From Leptospira vanthielii serovar Holland str. Waz Holland = ATCC 700522 (GTDB lineage: Bacteria; Spirochaetota; Leptospiria; Leptospirales; Leptospiraceae), in contig NZ_AOGY02000028.1 in assembly GCF_000332455.1 (NCBI RefSeq), positions 22,336 to 86,335 of the forward strand: DNA of 64,000 nt, given 5' to 3'. Of the stretch, positions 19,232 through 28,662 are shown in pieces. Position numbers and translations under genes: made by a program. How positions within the stretch are numbered: position 1 is the stretch's first letter; each line of letters starts with the position of its first letter. Below the pieces are notes generated by a model. The model did no database searches. It was not told where the DNA came from and worked only from the letters and a program-made list of their open reading frames with translations.

Positions 19232-21148
19232 ATGGAAACCTATTGGAGCAGATTTTTAGAAAAACCAACTCTATCCATCTGCCTCCTCTCTCTAGTCATC
19301 ACAGTCTCATTAACTTCGTATGCCTATTCCATACTAAAACCAACTGACAGTTCTTTATCCGAATACTATCTAACAGAGAATACAGAATACTTTGTTGGCG
19401 ACATACCGACAGATGATAGTGGCAAAATTGATTTTCAGAAAATGCACAAAGTATATTGGGAGTCAACTTCGGGTTGGATCAATGATACCGAACTCCAACG
19501 GATTACCGATTCAGAATTTATCTGGTTACGATCCAAAGCATTTCCGAATCACAAAGAAAACGAGGACTTATTTTTTTTATTAGAACACGGTGGACTGAAT
19601 TTAGAAATATTTAATGGGTATGGTGATTCTATATTTAAGTTTGGGGATTTTTTTGAACAGGAGAAGTTACCCAATATATTCCAATCAAAATTTGCATGGA
19701 TTAAAATTCCCAATGATGATTCAGAATACTACTACTTGAGATTATATCACAAAAAAGGAATTCTCTTTATAATCTCGATCGTAGAAAATTTAGTCGGGAA
19801 ACAAACTGCCTTGTACCGCGAAGTCGCTTTAAAAAATCTAACGCCTATCTTCTTTCATTCCTTCTTCCTAATGATTGGAATTATATGCGCACTAGTCTAT
19901 TTCATTGAATTTAAAAAACAATACAATATCCTTCTGGATTTTTCTGCTTTTTCTTTGTGTTTCGGACTACTCGGCCTAACCTCCAATATACTCATTCGAT
20001 ACCTTTTTACAAATTCAGAAACATTATTTATACTCACTACTATATCTTCCAATTTTGTTTTTATTCCTATGTTATCAGGAGTGCGGCGCCTTTTCGGAAG
20101 TGGAAGATATAGAGTTCTCGATATACTAATTTATACAGATGTATTAATTTGTACGTTGACTACCATTTTAGTTTTTTCCTTACCTTTCTTTGACGTTTCC
20201 CATACATTGCTTATTAGTAGCAGAAGTTTTTTTATTCTATTCAATCTCATCAACATACTTGGACCAATATACATTACCTTTGAAGCTTGGAAAAAAGGAA
20301 ATCCCGAGGCTTTTGGACATTTTATAGGTTTTAGTGTTACACTTTTCCTTGTAATTTTAGAAATTTTCCTAGCAATCAAATCTAATGATAACTCTACAAA
20401 TAAAGTAGTTCTTTGGGGTGTTTTATTTGGTGTTATTTCTCAAGGTTTTGCTTTAGAACGTACGATATTTGCCAACAGACAGAAAGCACAATTGTACAAA
20501 GAAGATCTATTAAAAGCAGAAAAATCACTAAAAGAAAGCCAACTCAAAACTCTACAAACAAAGATGAGTCCACATTATTTATTTAATTCTCTAAATACGA
20601 TTCATGCACTTCATAAAATTAAACCAGAGTTAATTGGGGACGCAATCCTCAGTCTTGCCAATAATTATAGATTCATTTCAGACAGAACCGATAGAGATTG
20701 GATTCCCTTTGAAGAAGAATGGAATTTTTTAGAGGATTACCTGCATTTACAAAAACTAAGATTTTACGATACAATCCAAATTGATTTCAAAAAATCTGGA
20801 GACTTTTCTTCGGTGATCCTTCCGCCACTCCTCCTGCAACCCATCATAGAAAATTCTTTTAAACATGGATTTCGTGGATCGGCGGAGGAACAGTTCCAGT
20901 TGTTCATTCATGCAAAAATGATTCGTGATTCTGTTTTTAGTTTTGTTGTCTACGACAATGGGATTGGCATTCCAGAAGAACTACTTGCGGATAAAGGAAA
21001 ACTATTAGAAAGATCTTTAGGAAATATAAAAGAACGATTGAAGAACCTTTATTCAGAGTTTAATTTCGAAGTCACTAGAAATTATCCAGAAGGTGCAAGG
21101 ACTGAAATCGAAATCATCCTCACATCTAGAGTTCCGCAAGTTCTCTAA
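19232..21148 (+). CDS. LytS-type membrane sensor histidine kinase
   Basis: A 638-residue sensor kinase. I start it at the ATG 10 bases after tonB; a longer frame would overlap tonB. One N-terminal helix, an extracytoplasmic domain (about 35-200) and about seven transmembrane helices (about 205-405) give a 7TMR-DISM-like layout, followed by a short coiled coil. The His_kinase domain has acceptor His448 in KMSPHYLFNSLN. The ATPase domain shows QPIIENSFKHGF and VYDNGIGIPEE. This class signals to LytTR regulators, so the protein encoded at 12580-13317 is the likely partner. Its 3-prime end overlaps the convergent SCO gene by 23 bases. Confidence 0.88.
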   Translation: METYWSRFLEKPTLSICLLSLVITVSLTSYAYSILKPTDSSLSEYYLTENTEYFVGDIPTDDSGKIDFQKMHKVYWESTSGWINDTELQRITDSEFIWLRSKAFPNHKENEDLFFLLEHGGLNLEIFNGYGDSIFKFGDFFEQEKLPNIFQSKFAWIKIPNDDSEYYYLRLYHKKGILFIISIVENLVGKQTALYREVALKNLTPIFFHSFFLMIGIICALVYFIEFKKQYNILLDFSAFSLCFGLLGLTSNILIRYLFTNSETLFILTTISSNFVFIPMLSGVRRLFGSGRYRVLDILIYTDVLICTLTTILVFSLPFFDVSHTLLISSRSFFILFNLINILGPIYITFEAWKKGNPEAFGHFIGFSVTLFLVILEIFLAIKSNDNSTNKVVLWGVLFGVISQGFALERTIFANRQKAQLYKEDLLKAEKSLKESQLKTLQTKMSPHYLFNSLNTIHALHKIKPELIGDAILSLANNYRFISDRTDRDWIPFEEEWNFLEDYLHLQKLRFYDTIQIDFKKSGDFSSVILPPLLLQPIIENSFKHGFRGSAEEQFQLFIHAKMIRDSVFSFVVYDNGIGIPEELLADKGKLLERSLGNIKERLKNLYSEFNFEVTRNYPEGARTEIEIILTSRVPQVL

Positions 21149-21692
21149 GTTTTGTCGCTAGAGCATTACCAGAAACTCCACCAGGAAAACTTGTAAGTGT
21201 ATTCAGATTTTCATCCAATACATAAATAAAATTGGAATGATTTATCCTATAATTATTTCCCTCGCCCACTTTTTCTCTGACAATTCCAAATAGGTCAGTG
21301 AGTTTGATTAGAGACTCTGCATTGGGAGAAAGTGCTGTTAAATTCTTTCCAGGAAAATTCTGAACATAGTTTTTCAAAGTCGCAGGAGAATCCCTCTCTG
21401 GGTCCAGCGTTACAAAAATAAATCGAAATCGATTCGATTTTTCACCGAGTATCAGCGAAGCCCGACCAAAATTGGTTAATGCTAACGGGCACATATCAGG
21501 ACAATGAGAGAACCCAAAGTACAAAACAGATTTTTTTTCAGACCAAAAATTAGGTTCTAATAAACTTCCATCTGGATTCACAAAAGATAGATGTTTCCAC
21601 TCTTCTTTGATTTTATCTTCTTTCGATTTACAAAAAGACAAAAAACCGAACATCAAAAAAATACAAACTAATGTTATACGGCTACGATCCAA
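21126..21692 (-). CDS. SCO1/SenC-family copper-binding lipoprotein
   Basis: A 188-residue SCO protein with a thioredoxin fold that delivers copper or acts as a thiol oxidoreductase outside the inner membrane. Copper ligands are Cys64 and Cys68 (CPDMC) and His152 (INHSNF). The signal LMFGFLSFC suggests lipidation at Cys21. The start is TTG, with GGGGGA a few bases upstream inside the preceding multicopper oxidase gene, which it overlaps by 19 bases. This translational coupling argues for a copper-loading role towards that oxidase or the cupredoxin encoded further upstream. Confidence 0.9.
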   Translation of the reverse strand: MDRSRITLVCIFLMFGFLSFCKSKEDKIKEEWKHLSFVNPDGSLLEPNFWSEKKSVLYFGFSHCPDMCPLALTNFGRASLILGEKSNRFRFIFVTLDPERDSPATLKNYVQNFPGKNLTALSPNAESLIKLTDLFGIVREKVGEGNNYRINHSNFIYVLDENLNTLTSFPGGVSGNALATKLRELAEL

Positions 21693-22741
21693 CCCATTCC
21701 CCCATTTTCAGCCATATGAGTTTGGTGAGGATGAAACATATACCGACCTTTTTTCTTCAGTACAAATTCAATCACAACTCGTTCTGTTTGCCCAATAGTC
21801 ACAACATCAGAATGTCCATCGGGAACAATACTTCCTAAACTTCGTATGATATCAAAAGTCTGAGCATGTAAATGGAAGGTAATGATGGGTTCTCTTTCCA
21901 TCATATTTTGAATGTAGAATCGAACCCTTTCCCCTACGGGAACTTTCATAGGATAACGATCATATATCCCTGCTATTCCATTCCAAGTATAATAATCGTT
22001 TTTACCTTTGCCTTTGGTATCCCATCCAGAAAATGTCAGAACAAATTCATGGGCAGGTTTCCTTTTGGTGGGTGGATCCACAAGTAATGCACCATACAAC
22101 CCTTTGGCGGTATGTACCATAAGTGGAGGAACATGGCAATGGTAAGGATGAAGTCCAATAGGACCTGCTTCAATCTGATAAGTCCTCTCGCCGAAGGCCG
22201 GAATTGGCTCCCATCCATCCTCTAGAGGATCATGGGTACCGTGAAAGTGCAAAGAATGAGGATCCGGGCTAGAATTTTTGACATGAATACGAAGAGTATC
22301 ACCCAAATTGGCACGAAGAACAGGGCCGGGAACCAGTCCATCAAAGGTCCATGCTGGATAGTTTACATTATGCGCTATGTTCATACTCAAGGGAAAAAGA
22401 TTTAAATTAAAATCTTTTACCTTTTGATTCGTATTTTTATAGTTAGGTGGGTAGTAAAACCTTTCGGTATACTCCTCTTTAATAAAAAAAGGTGGGTGGG
22501 CCATACTCCCATAAGTGTTTGTCCCCCGTAAACTCCCACCAGCTCCAATCGAGTTTTGGTAATTATCACTAACAGTAGGAGTGGTCACCACTCCAAAGTT
22601 AGCCGCTACCGAAGTTGTAGGATCAGAAGGGCCACAAATTTCCTCAGAGTTTCGCGAATTGAATTTGATAGACCCAAAAAGCGATCCCACAAATCCCATA
22701 ACACCAAATCCGATTGTTGTTAAAAAACTCTTCCGATCCAT
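21674..22741 (-). CDS. Two-domain multicopper oxidase
   Basis: A 355-residue exported copper oxidase. The N-terminus (DRKSFLTTIGFG) resembles a weak Tat-like signal with only one Arg. The first cupredoxin domain holds HSLHFHG (His162, 165, 167) and the type-1 copper segment YHCH...MVH (Cys202, His203, His210). The second holds FHLH (290, 292) and HPHQTH (337, 339, 342). All four HxH pairs of a trinuclear cluster are present, so a laccase-like two-domain oxidase is likelier than a copper nitrite reductase. The substrate is unknown. It lies in a four-gene copper operon. Confidence 0.87.
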   Translation of the reverse strand: MDRKSFLTTIGFGVMGFVGSLFGSIKFNSRNSEEICGPSDPTTSVAANFGVVTTPTVSDNYQNSIGAGGSLRGTNTYGSMAHPPFFIKEEYTERFYYPPNYKNTNQKVKDFNLNLFPLSMNIAHNVNYPAWTFDGLVPGPVLRANLGDTLRIHVKNSSPDPHSLHFHGTHDPLEDGWEPIPAFGERTYQIEAGPIGLHPYHCHVPPLMVHTAKGLYGALLVDPPTKRKPAHEFVLTFSGWDTKGKGKNDYYTWNGIAGIYDRYPMKVPVGERVRFYIQNMMEREPIITFHLHAQTFDIIRSLGSIVPDGHSDVVTIGQTERVVIEFVLKKKGRYMFHPHQTHMAENGGMGWIVAV

Positions 22742-22760
22742 AATAAAACTCTCTTATATC

Positions 22761-23072
22761 TTAGACGTGAGAAATTAAACTGAGAACCCAAACAAGAACT
22801 AAAACTCCAAGACCGCCACCGACAGCGATTTGTTTGAATTTTTTTTCGTATTCGGTATCAGCGACTAACAAATAAACCGCAGGCCCAATGACCGGAATCA
22901 CCAAAATCACAAGAGACCAAATGATTTGTTTTGTTGTATCCATTCCTTTTTGTTTGGATAAACCAAAGAGTGCCAGCGGTGCCCAAACCATTGTTAGAAC
23001 AAAAGGAAGGTAATACGCGTAAGATCCGATAAAGTATGTCCAAAAACCTGGGTTTGCAAAAGTTGTTTCCAT
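22761..23072 (-). CDS. Small membrane protein with PLDc_N-like helices
   Basis: A 103-residue integral membrane protein with three predicted helices (about 10-37, 48-68 and 80-100). The segment IIWSLVILVIPVIGPAVYLL resembles the phospholipase-D N-terminal (PLDc_N) hairpin. The C-terminal membrane part of the upstream cupredoxin protein has a very similar arrangement (YYFWIILLVPFIGSLIYLY), so the two are probably related by duplication and could pair in the membrane. It lies 15 bases after that gene and 19 before the multicopper oxidase gene. Confidence 0.78.
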   Translation of the reverse strand: METTFANPGFWTYFIGSYAYYLPFVLTMVWAPLALFGLSKQKGMDTTKQIIWSLVILVIPVIGPAVYLLVADTEYEKKFKQIAVGGGLGVLVLVWVLSLISHV

Positions 23073-23087
23073 AAATAAACTCCAATA

Positions 23088-25061
23088 TTAAGTTACAGAC
23101 GGTTCTGTTACCGCCGTCATCGCATAACCGGCATAAGCCAGAATGGTAAGGAAAAGAAAAATGCCACCGAAAACTACTGTGTTTCGAACGGCTTTCGAAA
23201 TTTTTGATTCTTTGGAATATAAATAAATCAAAGATCCAATAAACGGAACCAGCAAAATTATCCAAAAGTAATAATCTAACTTGGAACCTTTGGCAGAGAA
23301 TCGATCCAAAATGGCAAGACCAGTCCAAGCTGCAAAAATAGCAAATGGCAACAAATATCCCATAAGATGGAAATACCATGTTTTTAAAGTGCCAGGGAAA
23401 TGAACTCTCCATCCCGATGTGTACATTTTGTTCGTTGCAGAATCAAACTCAGTCTGGCTAAGTTTCGGTAGTTCCGCAGTTGTTATCAAACCTTTGTTTG
23501 TTTCAAAAACATCATGTGCAGGTAAAACATTTGCCAAACTTTCTTTAGGCATATTCATCTGAGAAGGTGGGATTGGTTGGTTTTGATAAGAACCGAGTAC
23601 AAACTCCTTAAGATTTGCCTGAACAAATAAAGCTAACAATCCAATGCTAGAGGACATATCTCCCGTGTGAGGATAACGAATGCCTGTACAAGATTGTAGG
23701 GTTTCGAGTAGTGGTGGGCTCGACACTCCATAAGAGTTTCCTTCAAAGCAGTTTCCCACATTCACAGGTCCGCTGAGAGCAATATCTCCCCTACCAGAAT
23801 GGTATACCTTATTGTTTTTTATGACGTTGTTATTGGAGATCCAAATGTTCTCGTCGATATTCATAGTAACTAAAATTCCGTAGTTGTTATGATTAAAAAC
23901 TAAATTGTCTTCCACAACGTTTTCTAAGGCCCCAAGTAAAGCGATACCGTTTCCAATCGATGGATATTCTAACTTTTTAGAAGGAGCATTGGTATTATTA
24001 TTATCATAAACAATATTTTTCTTCACAACAATTTGTTTCTGAGGAGGAAGTAATTCCCTATCCAAAGTATTTGGACCGATACCCAATTGGTTTTTTCTCC
24101 AAATAGAAGATAAAAGATATAAGTTTCCGCTTGAGTTGGTTCCAGAATATCCAAGGGCATTATTCTCAGAAATCACATCATTGATAATCGCATTACATGG
24201 ATTACACTGCCCAATATAAAAACCAGAGTCAGGAGATCCAGAAGCATAAGAATGTTCCATAAGTCCATCAACTGAATCAAATGCATAAACTCCGTAGTCT
24301 CCGTTATTATAAGCAGTTAAATACGACCCGCGGTATCCTTTTACTCCCGTCCAATACACACCATTGAGTGTGGCGTTTCTTGTTGTTAGGTTTTCTACCG
24401 CAACACCATCAGCTCCCACAACCATGATTCCGTTCCCTCGAAGGAATTCACCATCGATAATGGTTTCATTGCGGTCTTCTCCACGAATCACAATCGAAGG
24501 AGTAGTGACAGTCACTTCTTCTTTATAGACACCTTTTGCAACAAGGACTAAGTCACCAGGTAAGGCGGCATCCACTGCATTCTGAATGGTTTTGTACTGC
24601 GAAGGAACCTTGCGAGTGACCCCTGACCATTTTTTTGATATCTTTGATTTTGTTATGTTCGTCTGCGGATTGTAAGTTGTATCTCCAATTACAGCAACAC
24701 CGGTCATTCCGATTTTACCATCGGGTGAGGCATGAAAGGAACAGAAATAAGGAAAAACACCTTCTTCTGGAAAGAACACATCCGTATGTGCACCACGAAA
24801 CATAGCCAAATTACCAAATGTTTTCTCTGTAGACCAATCTTTGGTAATAGAGATAGCATTGTGAGGGTTGTTTCCTTCGTTCACAAATCGAATTTTTCCG
24901 CCTTTAAAAGTTCGAATGACTGGCGGGTGAAAGGCATTGTCCATCATCGTAACATGGACAAACGCCGAATTGGCAGGATCTTCTGAACTGCAATGATTCA
25001 TACCAAGTGTTATGAATACGGCAATTGAGATTCCTAATAAAATCTTTTTGGTCTGTTTCAT
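23088..25061 (-). CDS. Cupredoxin, parallel beta-helix and membrane fusion lipoprotein
   Basis: A 657-residue fusion protein. Lipoprotein signal ends at MNHC (Cys24). A blue-copper domain follows (about 32-127), with ligands His67 (NNPHNAI), Cys107 and His110 (YFCSFH) and Met119. Next come NosD/CASH-type right-handed beta-helix repeats (about 150-460: KTIQNAVDAALPGDLVLVAKGVY, then NNGDYGVYAFDS, NNNVIKNN). The C-terminal part has three transmembrane helices (about 560-650) like the small protein encoded next. NosD-type helices occur in copper-enzyme assembly (nitrous oxide reductase), so a role in periplasmic copper or electron transfer is plausible. The physiological reaction is unknown. Confidence 0.85.
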   Translation of the reverse strand: MKQTKKILLGISIAVFITLGMNHCSSEDPANSAFVHVTMMDNAFHPPVIRTFKGGKIRFVNEGNNPHNAISITKDWSTEKTFGNLAMFRGAHTDVFFPEEGVFPYFCSFHASPDGKIGMTGVAVIGDTTYNPQTNITKSKISKKWSGVTRKVPSQYKTIQNAVDAALPGDLVLVAKGVYKEEVTVTTPSIVIRGEDRNETIIDGEFLRGNGIMVVGADGVAVENLTTRNATLNGVYWTGVKGYRGSYLTAYNNGDYGVYAFDSVDGLMEHSYASGSPDSGFYIGQCNPCNAIINDVISENNALGYSGTNSSGNLYLLSSIWRKNQLGIGPNTLDRELLPPQKQIVVKKNIVYDNNNTNAPSKKLEYPSIGNGIALLGALENVVEDNLVFNHNNYGILVTMNIDENIWISNNNVIKNNKVYHSGRGDIALSGPVNVGNCFEGNSYGVSSPPLLETLQSCTGIRYPHTGDMSSSIGLLALFVQANLKEFVLGSYQNQPIPPSQMNMPKESLANVLPAHDVFETNKGLITTAELPKLSQTEFDSATNKMYTSGWRVHFPGTLKTWYFHLMGYLLPFAIFAAWTGLAILDRFSAKGSKLDYYFWIILLVPFIGSLIYLYSKESKISKAVRNTVVFGGIFLFLTILAYAGYAMTAVTEPSVT

Positions 25062-25138
25062 CGGTCTTTCCCAGAATATGAGGACTCCCTCACATTTTGA
25101 GAATTTTACATCTGTGTTAAAACTTTGTCAATGTTAAA

Positions 25139-25765
25139 TCAAAGGAAGGAGGAAAAATATACGAACAAAAGATTCCTAAGTTCCGCGATCACTGCCTTTT
25201 TTTCGGTCGCTTTTCCCTTTCTTTGGGCAATTTTGAACACAGCATCCACCGTTTCCACAATCATTAAGGAACTATAGTAAGCGCGTTTTTTATCTACTTT
25301 AGGAAACAAATGTAAGATTACTTTTTTTGCTAATGACTTTGCAAATCTTTCATTACTCTCAATATCCAATTGCAACAATGCTTGGTTCGTATAGAGTATC
25401 GAATTGATCAAACGATATCCCTTAACTTCATTTAGTGCACGCTCAAACGATTGCAGTGTAAATTCAATGAAATCCGGAGAGAACTTTTTTTTCTTTTTTA
25501 ATTCTTCATCTAAAAGTTTAAAAAAATGATCGTGAAGGATAAAATAACACGATTCCGCATGGGAATAGATAATAGATTCCTTATTCGGAAAAAATTGATA
25601 AATAGAACCAACAGAGATTCCACTCCTTTCGGCAATCAAATCTGTCGTTAAATCATCATATCCAACCTCACCTAACAATTCAATTGCGGTATTTACAATT
25701 TTTTGATACCTTTCTATAGAACGTTTTTGCTGGGGGATTTTTCTTGGATTTAGTTTTATATTCAT
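25139..25765 (-). CDS. TetR-family transcriptional regulator
   Basis: A 208-residue regulator. The N-terminal TetR helix-turn-helix covers about 15-60 (LLGEVGYDDLTTDLIAERSGISVGSIYQFFPNKESI). The ligand domain is unassigned. It is the last gene of the efflux operon and overlaps the macB-like gene by 4 bases, so it is probably a local repressor of that operon. The upstream copper operon starts after its stop, with 77 bases between. Confidence 0.88.
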   Translation of the reverse strand: MNIKLNPRKIPQQKRSIERYQKIVNTAIELLGEVGYDDLTTDLIAERSGISVGSIYQFFPNKESIIYSHAESCYFILHDHFFKLLDEELKKKKKFSPDFIEFTLQSFERALNEVKGYRLINSILYTNQALLQLDIESNERFAKSLAKKVILHLFPKVDKKRAYYSSLMIVETVDAVFKIAQRKGKATEKKAVIAELRNLLFVYFSSFL

Positions 25766-27714
25766 TCCGATCGTAATGCCACGATAGGACTCAGTTTGGC
25801 CGCATACTCAGAAGGCCACCAGCCAAAAAGAATTCCGATCGATATGGAAAATAGAAATGCAAATCCGATAGAAGGAAAGGACAAAACAATACTCCAACCA
25901 AAGTATTCTTGTAAAAATAAAACGGATAGGATTCCAAAAACAAGTCCCACAATCCCGCCAGTCAAACTTGTCAAAGTAGATTCAATTAAAAATTGTATCC
26001 GAATGTCTGACTCACGAGCTCCAAGTGCTTTTCTAAGTCCAATTTCTTTGGTTCTTTCTTTTACTGAGACCAACATAATATTCATAATTCCAATCCCACC
26101 CACCATAAGGGATACTGTTGCCAGAGCGATCAGAAGAGTTGTCATAGTTTGGTTAGTTTCAGAGACAGCGGATTGGATATCAGCCATATTCATTACTTGA
26201 TAGAGATTTCCCATCGATTCATTAGTTCCATGTCTTTCATGCAAATATCGTTTCAAAGATGTTGTAAATTCTTCGGAAGATTCGATTTTTTCTAATTCCA
26301 TTTCCAAACTATCCACTGCATCTTTATTTAACAATCTCCGCATAGCAGTGTTTAGTGGAATTAAAACTACATCGTCCTGATCACGAAATCCACCGCTCCC
26401 TTTTTCGGGCAGAAGACCAATGACTCGAAACAATATACGATTTACTTTTAAATAGGTTCCAACGGGATTTTTTCCTTCATAAAGTTCTTTCACAACGGTG
26501 TTTCCCACGAGACATACGAGTGCTCTCTTTTGGTTTTCTTCTTCTGTAAAAAACCTACCTTCTATTGGTTCTAAGTTCCGAAGAGTTTCATAGTTGGGAC
26601 TCGCACCCGTGATATAACTATTCCAATTTCGATTTCCATAAACTAGTTGGCCTCGTCCATTCACAACAGCAGAGATTTGTTTTACTTCCGGAAATTTTTT
26701 GGCTACAGCGACGACATCAAAAACATCTAACCGATTGACGGTTCCTGCCTCTAAGGACACTCCCCCACTTCTCATTCCTCCTGTACGAACAATGACCAAG
26801 TTGGCACCTAACGAAGAGAATTGTTCTTCTACTGATTTTTTAGCACCTTCTCCGAGAGCCATCACAGAGATGACACAAACAACACCAAAAAGAATTCCAA
26901 GTGCAGATAAAAAAGTGCGCAAACGATTAGAAGATAAGGAAAATAGAGATTGTAAAAAGATACCTTGGACTAGAGGCCATCCTGATTTTCGTTTTAGATT
27001 TGTGTTTGGAAAAAGATTTTGAACCTTTCCAAAATTTTTCTTTTTTCCTTCATCCGATACAATTTTTCCATCACTCACATGGATGATCCGATCACAGTAT
27101 CCTGCCATCTCCGGCTCATGGGTCACCATGACTATGGTCTTTCCTTCTCTATGGAGGCGTTGTAATTCCAACATGATTTCAATTTTACTTTTGGAATCTA
27201 GGTTCCCTGTGGGTTCATCCGCAAAGATGATCGGTGGATCGACAAGCAACGCACGAGCGATGGCCACTCGTTGTTGTTGTCCTCCGGATAATTCATTAGG
27301 AGTGTGGTGGATTCTATTTTCCAATCCAACTTTCTGTAACTGTTCAACAGCTCTTTCATTGGTATCATCCACATCTGTATATAAGGATGGTAAACTAACA
27401 TTTTGTATTGCATTGGATTTGGATAATAAATGGAATTGTTGGAATACAAATCCAATCAGGTTTCCTCGCATATCGGACAATGTATTTGAAGATTCGCCAT
27501 CTACTTTACGACCAAACAAAGTATAGGTGCCCGAATCTACATGATCCAAAAGTCCCATCACTTGCAATAATGTAGATTTACCAGAACCAGAAGGTCCCAT
27601 AATGGCAACAAACTCACCTTCGGAGATTTTTAAATTGATCCCGGAAAGAACGGGGAATTTTGAATTTCCAATGGAATAGGATTTATTTAAATTATGGATT
27701 TCAATAGCTAACAA
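25762..27714 (-). CDS. MacB-like ABC transporter, ATPase and permease in one chain
   Basis: A 650-residue ABC exporter of the mechanotransmission (MacB) type. The ATPase at about 1-225 has GPSGSGKST (Walker A), LSGGQQQRVAIARAL (signature) and FADEPTG (Walker B). A transmembrane helix near 265 is followed by a periplasmic MacB_PCD domain (about 285-500) and the FtsX-like permease (about 520-645). The start is TTG with AGAG upstream, 3 bases after the HlyD gene. With HlyD-like and TolC-like partners it would form a tripartite efflux pump for peptides, macrolides, lipids or siderophores; substrate unknown. Confidence 0.93.
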   Translation of the reverse strand: MLAIEIHNLNKSYSIGNSKFPVLSGINLKISEGEFVAIMGPSGSGKSTLLQVMGLLDHVDSGTYTLFGRKVDGESSNTLSDMRGNLIGFVFQQFHLLSKSNAIQNVSLPSLYTDVDDTNERAVEQLQKVGLENRIHHTPNELSGGQQQRVAIARALLVDPPIIFADEPTGNLDSKSKIEIMLELQRLHREGKTIVMVTHEPEMAGYCDRIIHVSDGKIVSDEGKKKNFGKVQNLFPNTNLKRKSGWPLVQGIFLQSLFSLSSNRLRTFLSALGILFGVVCVISVMALGEGAKKSVEEQFSSLGANLVIVRTGGMRSGGVSLEAGTVNRLDVFDVVAVAKKFPEVKQISAVVNGRGQLVYGNRNWNSYITGASPNYETLRNLEPIEGRFFTEEENQKRALVCLVGNTVVKELYEGKNPVGTYLKVNRILFRVIGLLPEKGSGGFRDQDDVVLIPLNTAMRRLLNKDAVDSLEMELEKIESSEEFTTSLKRYLHERHGTNESMGNLYQVMNMADIQSAVSETNQTMTTLLIALATVSLMVGGIGIMNIMLVSVKERTKEIGLRKALGARESDIRIQFLIESTLTSLTGGIVGLVFGILSVLFLQEYFGWSIVLSFPSIGFAFLFSISIGILFGWWPSEYAAKLSPIVALRSE

Positions 27715-27717
27715 ATG

Positions 27718-28662
27718 TTATCTCTTTGGCAATTTAGGTGAAGAGAATGGGCCGCCAGAATTCGACTTTTTTTTCTCTCGAATTTTTTTCTTTCGATATA
27801 CGATTTCGTTCTCCGTAAGGCCTGAAAGAATCGCGGTATTTTGTTCATCGGAATTTCCAATGGTTACCATTGTTTCCACAAGTTCCCCCTCAACCTTTTT
27901 GGTGACTTTCGTTTTGCCGGACCCAACTTTTACAAATTCATTTGGAAGCAGTAATACATCTCTCTCTTCTGAAACGATAAAGTCGATAGTAATCGACATC
28001 CCACTTCTCAAAAATTCTGGAATGGTTTTTAATTCCAAATCCACATTGTACATTGTGACATTATTTTCCGTCACAGCTTCGTAACCAATATGGATTACCT
28101 TAGCTTGGATAGAAGAATTGGAATAAGAATCTACTGTGACATTGGCGGTCTGATCAATTTTAATTTTTGATAGGTCCGTTTCGTCCACTTTTGCCTGTAC
28201 CATTAAATTATCAGAAAGAACATAAAGTATATCTTGTTGGGTGACGGTTTGACCTGGACTAATATTAGAAGCAATCACCAAACCACGTAAAGGTGATATC
28301 ACCGGAGTTGGTTTATAAAAATCTTCCCATTTTTTTAACTCCTCTTCTCCTTTCGCTCTGGCCGCATCGAGAAGGGCTGCCCTTTCTGTAGAGCTCATCC
28401 AAGCAATAATTTTGCCACGGCCGACATGGTTTCCTTCATTGACTAGAATAGATTCCACTCGTCCCGCAATGGGTGGTTTGATTTCTAACCTGTTTTTCGG
28501 AATGGCGGTTCCTGTGGCTCGAACCGTAACAATCAAATCGCCTCGAAACACTTTCGAAGATTCTAATTTTGTATTGGATTTTTCTTTGCCAAAAGCAAAT
28601 AGATAAATTATCGCAGTGATAATGATTACAACGATGGAAATGAATATAAATTTAATCTTCAT
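27718..28662 (-). CDS. HlyD/RND-type periplasmic adaptor subunit
   Basis: A 314-residue membrane-fusion protein. One N-terminal anchor helix (about 3-24) is followed by a biotinyl-lipoyl-like half (RVESILVNEGNHVGRGKIIAWM), a very short helical hairpin, the second lipoyl half (PLRGLVIASNISPGQTV) and beta-barrel domains. The tail is basic and Ser/Pro-rich. I start it at the ATG rather than the TTG one codon earlier. It bridges the MacB-like and TolC-like proteins encoded on either side and overlaps the TolC gene by 11 bases. Confidence 0.9.
   Translation of the reverse strand: MKIKFIFISIVVIIITAIIYLFAFGKEKSNTKLESSKVFRGDLIVTVRATGTAIPKNRLEIKPPIAGRVESILVNEGNHVGRGKIIAWMSSTERAALLDAARAKGEEELKKWEDFYKPTPVISPLRGLVIASNISPGQTVTQQDILYVLSDNLMVQAKVDETDLSKIKIDQTANVTVDSYSNSSIQAKVIHIGYEAVTENNVTMYNVDLELKTIPEFLRSGMSITIDFIVSEERDVLLLPNEFVKVGSGKTKVTKKVEGELVETMVTIGNSDEQNTAILSGLTENEIVYRKKKIREKKKSNSGGPFSSPKLPKR

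Noticed and set aside
21674..22741. Copper nitrite reductase
   Set aside because: All four HxH pairs of a trinuclear multicopper oxidase are present, which nitrite reductases lack.
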